A stretch of 64,000 nt of DNA from Pseudolabrys sp. Root1462. Its GTDB lineage: Bacteria > Pseudomonadota > Alphaproteobacteria > Rhizobiales > Xanthobacteraceae. The stretch is from assembly GCF_001426945.1 (NCBI RefSeq), contig NZ_LMFS01000001.1:41412-105411 (forward strand), written 5' to 3'. The position numbers were made by a program, and so were the translations under genes. Shown here one piece after another: positions 60,137-64,000 of the stretch. Each line of letters begins with the position of its first letter. Position 1 is the first letter of the stretch. A model generated the notes under the pieces. It had not been told where the DNA came from. It saw only the letters and a list, made by a program, of their open reading frames with translations, and searched no databases.

Positions 60137-61569
60137 GCTTCGCCTCTTTCGCGATCGATGGGCAGCCGAACGGTGAAGATCGCTCCGCCGAGCGGATTGG
60201 GCGTTGCGCCGATCTGGCCGCCATGGGCCTCGACGATCGACCTGCTGATGGAAAGACCCATTCCCATGCCGTCGGCTTTGGTCGTGTGGAACGCAGTGAA
60301 CAGCTTATCCGCAATCTCGGGGGCGAGACCAGTGCCGGTGTCTATCACCTCCAGCAGGGCGATGGAGCTGTCCTGGCTGTCGGCGCCGGTGTTGATGCGG
60401 AGTTGTCGCGGCGATTCCGGCTGTGCCATCGCCTGCAAGGCGTTCATCACAAGGTTGATGATGACCTGCTGAAGCTGAACGCGATCGCCAAGGATTGGCG
60501 GAAGCGAAGGATCAACATTTAAGTGGAGTACGATCCGGCGATCCTCCATTTCGCGGCAGATGAACGCCAGGCACTCCTGGAGGACTTCGTTGAGGTTGAT
60601 TGGAGCAAGCTCGGCATCCGATCGCCTCGCCATGGCACGCAGCCGGGCGATGACTTCGTGGGCGCGACGGGCGCTGCCGACCATTTTTTCAAGCGAAACT
60701 TTGGCCGCATCGAGATTTGGCGAGTCCCGGTTCAACCAGCGCATACCGGCCTCTCCATTCGAGACGATGGCGGCCAAAGGCTGGCTGGTTTCGTGCGCAA
60801 TCGAGGCTGCGAGTTCGCCAAGCGTCGTCACTCGGGTCACATGAGCAAGCTCAGCCTGCGCCTTGCGCAAGCCCTGTTCGGCGACGCGGCGTAGCGTCAC
60901 GTCGCTGTTCGTCTCCATCGTCGCCAGAGATTTGCCGTGCCTGTCGCGCCGTAGAGCCCATCGACTTTCGATGGTAACCGCGCTGCCGTCGCGCTTGGTT
61001 TGGGTCACTTCGCCCTCCCAGCGCCCGCTTTCGAGCAGGCCGGCGTTGATGAGCGCGAGGTCGGTCGGAAAGCGCGTTTGCAACAAATCGTCGGCGTTGC
61101 GTCCGATGGCCTCGGCCGCGCTCCAGCCGTACAGCCGTTCCGCGCCGCGATTCCAGTAGGTAATGATGTTGGCCCCGTCTCGGACAAAGACGGCATCGTG
61201 CGTGAGGTCGAGAAGAGCGGCCTGACTCGCCAGCCGACCATTCGCCGCCTTGTTGCTCAGCTCGAGAAACGCCGCGACCATAATGGCGCACAGGCTGATA
61301 GCAAATCTTACTACGGCGCCGGTGTGGAAACTGCCGAAATGACCGACCAGGAAAGCTACGCCGGTCAGCCCGGCGCAAATAAGCGCAACCGACCATACTC
61401 CGCGCTCGTCGAGAAAGTCCGCACTCAGGAGCACGACCAGAACGTACAGAACGGCAATCGCATAATCGAGCGGGGTCAATGTGTCGACAATGAAGATCGC
61501 GGCAGCAAGCAAAACTGCAGCGGCTGCCTTGACGACCGAGGTGGTGGGGGCTTGTTCGTCTGCGACCAT
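60133..61569 (-). CDS. membrane PAS sensor histidine kinase (FixL/TodS-like)
   Basis: A 478-residue kinase: four or five N-terminal helices (about 12-105), one PAS domain (about 115-230; ITYWNRGAERLYGWSAAEAIG), a HisKA region with LAASIAHETSQPLAAI, and an HATPase domain (N box INLVMNALQAM, DTGTGLAPE, GMGMGLSISRSIVEAHGG). The H-box HETSQPL is the form used with FixJ-type partners. No heme-binding histidine can be assigned in the PAS domain by eye. Divergent to an AraC gene. Confidence 0.92.
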   Translation of the reverse strand: MVADEQAPTTSVVKAAAAVLLAAAIFIVDTLTPLDYAIAVLYVLVVLLSADFLDERGVWSVALICAGLTGVAFLVGHFGSFHTGAVVRFAISLCAIMVAAFLELSNKAANGRLASQAALLDLTHDAVFVRDGANIITYWNRGAERLYGWSAAEAIGRNADDLLQTRFPTDLALINAGLLESGRWEGEVTQTKRDGSAVTIESRWALRRDRHGKSLATMETNSDVTLRRVAEQGLRKAQAELAHVTRVTTLGELAASIAHETSQPLAAIVSNGEAGMRWLNRDSPNLDAAKVSLEKMVGSARRAHEVIARLRAMARRSDAELAPINLNEVLQECLAFICREMEDRRIVLHLNVDPSLPPILGDRVQLQQVIINLVMNALQAMAQPESPRQLRINTGADSQDSSIALLEVIDTGTGLAPEIADKLFTAFHTTKADGMGMGLSISRSIVEAHGGQIGATPNPLGGAIFTVRLPIDRERGEA

Positions 61570-61956
61570 TGGACAACCCGGTTGTGTGATTTGCCGCGCG
61601 TGCAGCTATCTTCTTTGCAGCCGGTTGCTTGAAATGGCCATCTCCAACGGCGTTGCGGCGGGTCCCGGACGCGAACACCAACCCTCGCCCGGGTGCCCGC
61701 AGGAGTCCGAAAAGCCCACTCGTCTTTAGAAAACGGCCCTTAAGCAAACCGTGATTGCACGCGTGCGATCCTGTTGCCAGCATACGAAGGTTTAGGTCCT
61801 CCGAACTGCGGGATAGATCTGCAACCCCCTGTATAATGGAGCCCCCCTCCGCGCTTTGCCTAGCCTGCAAATATCAAACAGCCGGCGTCACCGACGTGGC
61901 GACGGTCCTTGCGGCGTTATCGGAGCATCGCTTCGAACGAGCCAGGAGAGCGGGCC
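61570..61956. other. divergent control region between kinase and AraC genes
   Basis: About 390 bases without a supported gene. It should carry both promoters; no operator recognised. ORFs that run through it continue into the kinase gene in other frames. Confidence 0.45.
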
Positions 61957-62670
61957 ATGCCAGCACGAGCCGTTGAAAAGATTATCGGAATTTCCACGGA
62001 GCATCTTGCTGCATCAGCCATGCAGTCCGATTGGGACATGGCGCCCGGCGAACATGCGGTCCGGGTCGGCCTTAAACATTTGGATGTCGTCCTCAGGCTG
62101 TCCATCGAGCCGGCTGGCCTGGGGACAGGCCCCCGGGATTTTGATTTTGCCGGCGGTCTCGACGCCGACTCTTCGGACCCCGTCGTCAGCTGTCTTGTCA
62201 GCGCACTTGGCGCAGCGGCAATGAACGAAAGTGATGGCGGGGCGCATCTCGACGCTATCCGCCTAGCGCTCATAGTCCGCTGGCTCGGCAGGCGCATCAT
62301 AACGGCAGCGCCGGACGACAGGCCGTCAGTTCGTCCGCTCCAGAAGTGGCGCATGAAGCTCGTTGAGCGCTTCATCGATCAACGCCTCGACAAGTCGATT
62401 TGTCTGGCCGATCTGGCCCAGGTCGCCGGTCTCAGCCCGATGTATTTTGCCGCCCAATTTCGCGCCGCCACCGGTCTGCGGCCTCACGACTTTCTGCTGC
62501 AACGGCGGATTGAGCGGTCCAAAGAACTGCTCACCCAGCCGAATCATCGGCTGGTGGAAATCGCGCTCGATGTCGGCTTTCAGACCCAGGCGCACTTCAC
62601 CACAGTGTTCAAGCGCTTCGTCGGAACGACGCCCGGCCGTTGGCGGATGAGCCATTTAGCCGCGGCGTGA
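61957..62670 (+). CDS. AraC-family transcriptional regulator
   Basis: A 237-residue regulator with the double helix-turn-helix at the C-terminus (LADLAQVAGLSPMYFAAQF and IALDVGFQTQAHFTTVFKR, ending VGTTPGRWR). The N-terminal 130 residues do not match a recognised effector domain. The ATG at 61957 is chosen for the AGGAGAG site ahead; an upstream ATG at 61909 lacks one. Target genes unknown; the neighbouring convergent hydrolase is a candidate. Confidence 0.87.
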   Translation: MPARAVEKIIGISTEHLAASAMQSDWDMAPGEHAVRVGLKHLDVVLRLSIEPAGLGTGPRDFDFAGGLDADSSDPVVSCLVSALGAAAMNESDGGAHLDAIRLALIVRWLGRRIITAAPDDRPSVRPLQKWRMKLVERFIDQRLDKSICLADLAQVAGLSPMYFAAQFRAATGLRPHDFLLQRRIERSKELLTQPNHRLVEIALDVGFQTQAHFTTVFKRFVGTTPGRWRMSHLAAA

Positions 62671-62771
62671 ATCGCGGCGCCCGGTGTGCTCTCACCCGGG
62701 CTCGCATGAGAGCTGCTGCTAAGAGAGATCCAGCCTCAAGCTAACAATCGCTGATCGCCGGAAGAGAGGGA

Positions 62772-62805
62772 GCGGGGATGACTATGTCTTGCCAGTCATC
62801 CCCGC
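62772..62805. terminator. bidirectional terminator-like hairpin
   Basis: A perfect 12-bp stem GCGGGGATGACT / AGTCATCCCCGC with a 10-base loop, between the convergent AraC and hydrolase genes. Without a T-run on either side; position supports a terminator. Confidence 0.55.
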
Positions 62806-62892
62806 CGGTCGGGCGCTCGGGGAGGGTTGCGCCCTGTCCGCGGACCTCGAAGCTTAAGGGGGGTTCGAGGGCCGCAGATGTCTAGCTCATGC

Positions 62893-63678
62893 TCAGCGGC
62901 TGGCCTGTTGGAGGACTTGTCTCGCCGCCCGCGTGATCACGGCCGCCACTTCCTTCGGATGCGATTGAAAGACAACATGGCTCGCCCCAGGGATCTCGGT
63001 GAGCTTGCTGCCTGCGCGCTTGTAATAGAAACGCTCCAGATCGGGGCTGATGATCTGGTCGTTGTCAGCGACGATGCCCCAGCTCGGCTTGGTCTTCCAG
63101 GCGGCGGCGGTCAACGGCGTGGAAAACACGCTGCCGGCCGCAAGGACTTGCGAACGCGCGGCAAATTCGGCGTCTGACTTCCGGATGTCGGGGGCGAATA
63201 GCTTCAGGAAAATATCGCGCCTGAGGTACGTAAAGCCGTCGTTCGTTTTTTCGATTGCGTCGGCTGTTTTGCCGAGAACGCTCGGCATCTTCAGCCCGAG
63301 CGTGTGCTCTTCCTCGCCCACATCGGGAGCGTGAGCGGCAACGTAGACGAGTCCGACGACCTTGGGATGAATGCCGGCTTCGGTGATAACAGAACCGCCA
63401 TAGGAGTGGCCGACCAGCAATGTCGGGCCGTTTTGTAGATCGAGAATGCGTTTGGTCGCGCTGACGTCATCGGCGAACGAGGTTTCGGGTTCCTGGACCA
63501 TGGAGACATTGAAGCCTTCCTTCGTCAGGATGTCGTACACGGCTCGCCAGCCCGAGCCATCGACCCAGGCGCCGTGCACGAGAACGATGTTCTTGACCGG
63601 TTCGGCCTGTGCTCCAACCGTCGCGGTCGCTAAACTCAGCGCGGCGGCGAACGCGAGAGACGATTTACGAAAGTTCAT
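62893..63678 (-). CDS. exported alpha/beta hydrolase
   Basis: A 261-residue protein with a signal peptide (to AQAEP, about residue 26) and an alpha/beta-hydrolase fold of the salicylate-esterase/HNL-like group: oxyanion region LVHGAWVDGSGW, nucleophile Ser in VGHSYGGSV, Asp in IVADNDQII, His in PGASHVVFQSHP. Such small exported esterases are frequent in Bradyrhizobiaceae; substrate unknown. It stands alone, divergent to the gene at the right edge. Confidence 0.87.
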   Translation of the reverse strand: MNFRKSSLAFAAALSLATATVGAQAEPVKNIVLVHGAWVDGSGWRAVYDILTKEGFNVSMVQEPETSFADDVSATKRILDLQNGPTLLVGHSYGGSVITEAGIHPKVVGLVYVAAHAPDVGEEEHTLGLKMPSVLGKTADAIEKTNDGFTYLRRDIFLKLFAPDIRKSDAEFAARSQVLAAGSVFSTPLTAAAWKTKPSWGIVADNDQIISPDLERFYYKRAGSKLTEIPGASHVVFQSHPKEVAAVITRAARQVLQQASR

Positions 63679-63946
63679 GGACGTGGCTCCGGTGTTGCGA
63701 CTGGCGCCACTCTAGAGTGCGGTGACCGTGCGTTATTCCCGATTGGAACGGCGCTTTCGGCAAAGCACGATGATCCGGCGCGCGCTTTAGGAACTCGGAG
63801 GTATTCCGGAAATAACGTGCTCTCTTCCGGCGCAGCGCGGCGACATCGACCACGTTCGCCAGAAGTTGCTAGGTTGCGCCGCCGCCGTTGCCTGCTGCGT
63901 CGATGTGCTGCATTCTTCTCAACGAACCAGCATTGCGAGAGCCGAC
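63679..63946. other. intergenic region before the right-edge gene
   Basis: About 270 bases between divergent genes; a TCTAGAGTGC stretch (63712) and an AACGTGC region are the only less GC-rich parts. Nothing assignable. Confidence 0.35.
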
Positions 63947-64000
63947 ATGAGTGCCGAAGCCAACCTCAAAGCGATGGACCTGATCCTGCCCGACGCCGTG
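63947..64000 (+). CDS. start of a probable Rid-family protein (cut by window edge)
   Basis: Eighteen codons are visible, reading MSAEANLKAMDLILPDAV. This resembles the N-terminus of the Atu1372-type Rid/YjgF proteins (xxxExxLKxLxxxLPxAP). A GAGAGCC stretch seven bases before the ATG can serve as ribosome site. Too short for certainty. Confidence 0.45.
   Translation, partial: MSAEANLKAMDLILPDAV

Noticed and set aside
1-64000. CRISPR arrays, rRNA and tRNA genes
   Set aside because: No regularly spaced repeats and no cloverleaf-like or rRNA-like sequence were noticed on reading; a tRNAscan/Infernal run would settle it.

Overview
The window looks like a chromosomal segment of a high-GC alphaproteobacterium, probably Hyphomicrobiales of the Bradyrhizobiaceae/Xanthobacteraceae type. 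The reasons are the Tat-exported clade I NosZ operon, a multidomain NirK, FixL/FixJ-like regulators, DUF3597, DUF3606 and YidB stress proteins, and many Liv-type and GntR/FCD catabolic genes. No rRNA, tRNA, CRISPR array or intact insertion sequence was found.

Layout. (1) 1-1.9 kb: the edge of a prophage remnant (ParB/methyltransferase fusion, P27-type small terminase, one small ORF); no large terminase follows. (2) 1.9-18.5 kb: a denitrification island. It holds an NnrR-like Crp/Fnr regulator, a leftward accessory operon (two DUF2249 proteins, a polytopic heme-copper-oxidase/NnrS-like membrane protein, DUF59, an unknown 74-residue protein, DUF1858), pseudoazurin, the complete nosRZDFYLX operon, and a membrane-anchored NirK carrying extra cytochrome c and cupredoxin domains. 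FNR-like TTG-N8-CAA boxes lie in the divergent region before pseudoazurin and before nosR. No nitric oxide reductase genes are in the window.

(3) 18.5-32 kb: small stress, envelope and housekeeping genes mixed with gene remains: an exonuclease I lacking its first catalytic motif, a frameshifted TRIC-channel gene, a stub of a hydroxyisobutyrate-type dehydrogenase, a truncated Rnk/GreA-like gene and a microprotein with an amber codon. A MerR regulator with a SoxR-box-like operator stands divergent to an MFS exporter.

(4) 32.2-56.9 kb: a large catabolic island arranged as a mirror image. Two paralogous GntR/FCD regulators sit at the outer ends, each divergent from a long operon, and the two operons converge near 44.83 kb. 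The operons carry three PuuE-like (polysaccharide deacetylase fold) hydrolases, two Rid proteins, a DUF1989 protein, an amidase with a tiny partner, an amidohydrolase, a cysteine hydrolase, an alpha/beta hydrolase, a FAH-family enzyme, an M24-fold hydrolase without normal metal ligands, a ribose-type ABC importer, a Liv-type ABC importer, an MFS carrier and a signal-less substrate-binding protein. Related TGTATACA-type sites lie in both control regions. The enzyme set points to ring opening and stepwise hydrolysis of a cyclic amide, imide or ureide; the substrate cannot be read from sequence. This is the best candidate for an undescribed system.

(5) 56.9-64 kb: a zinc alcohol dehydrogenase, a small secreted protein, a FixL/FixJ-like two-component set with a stand-alone receiver, an AraC regulator, a secreted alpha/beta hydrolase, and the first codons of a probable Rid-family gene cut by the window edge.
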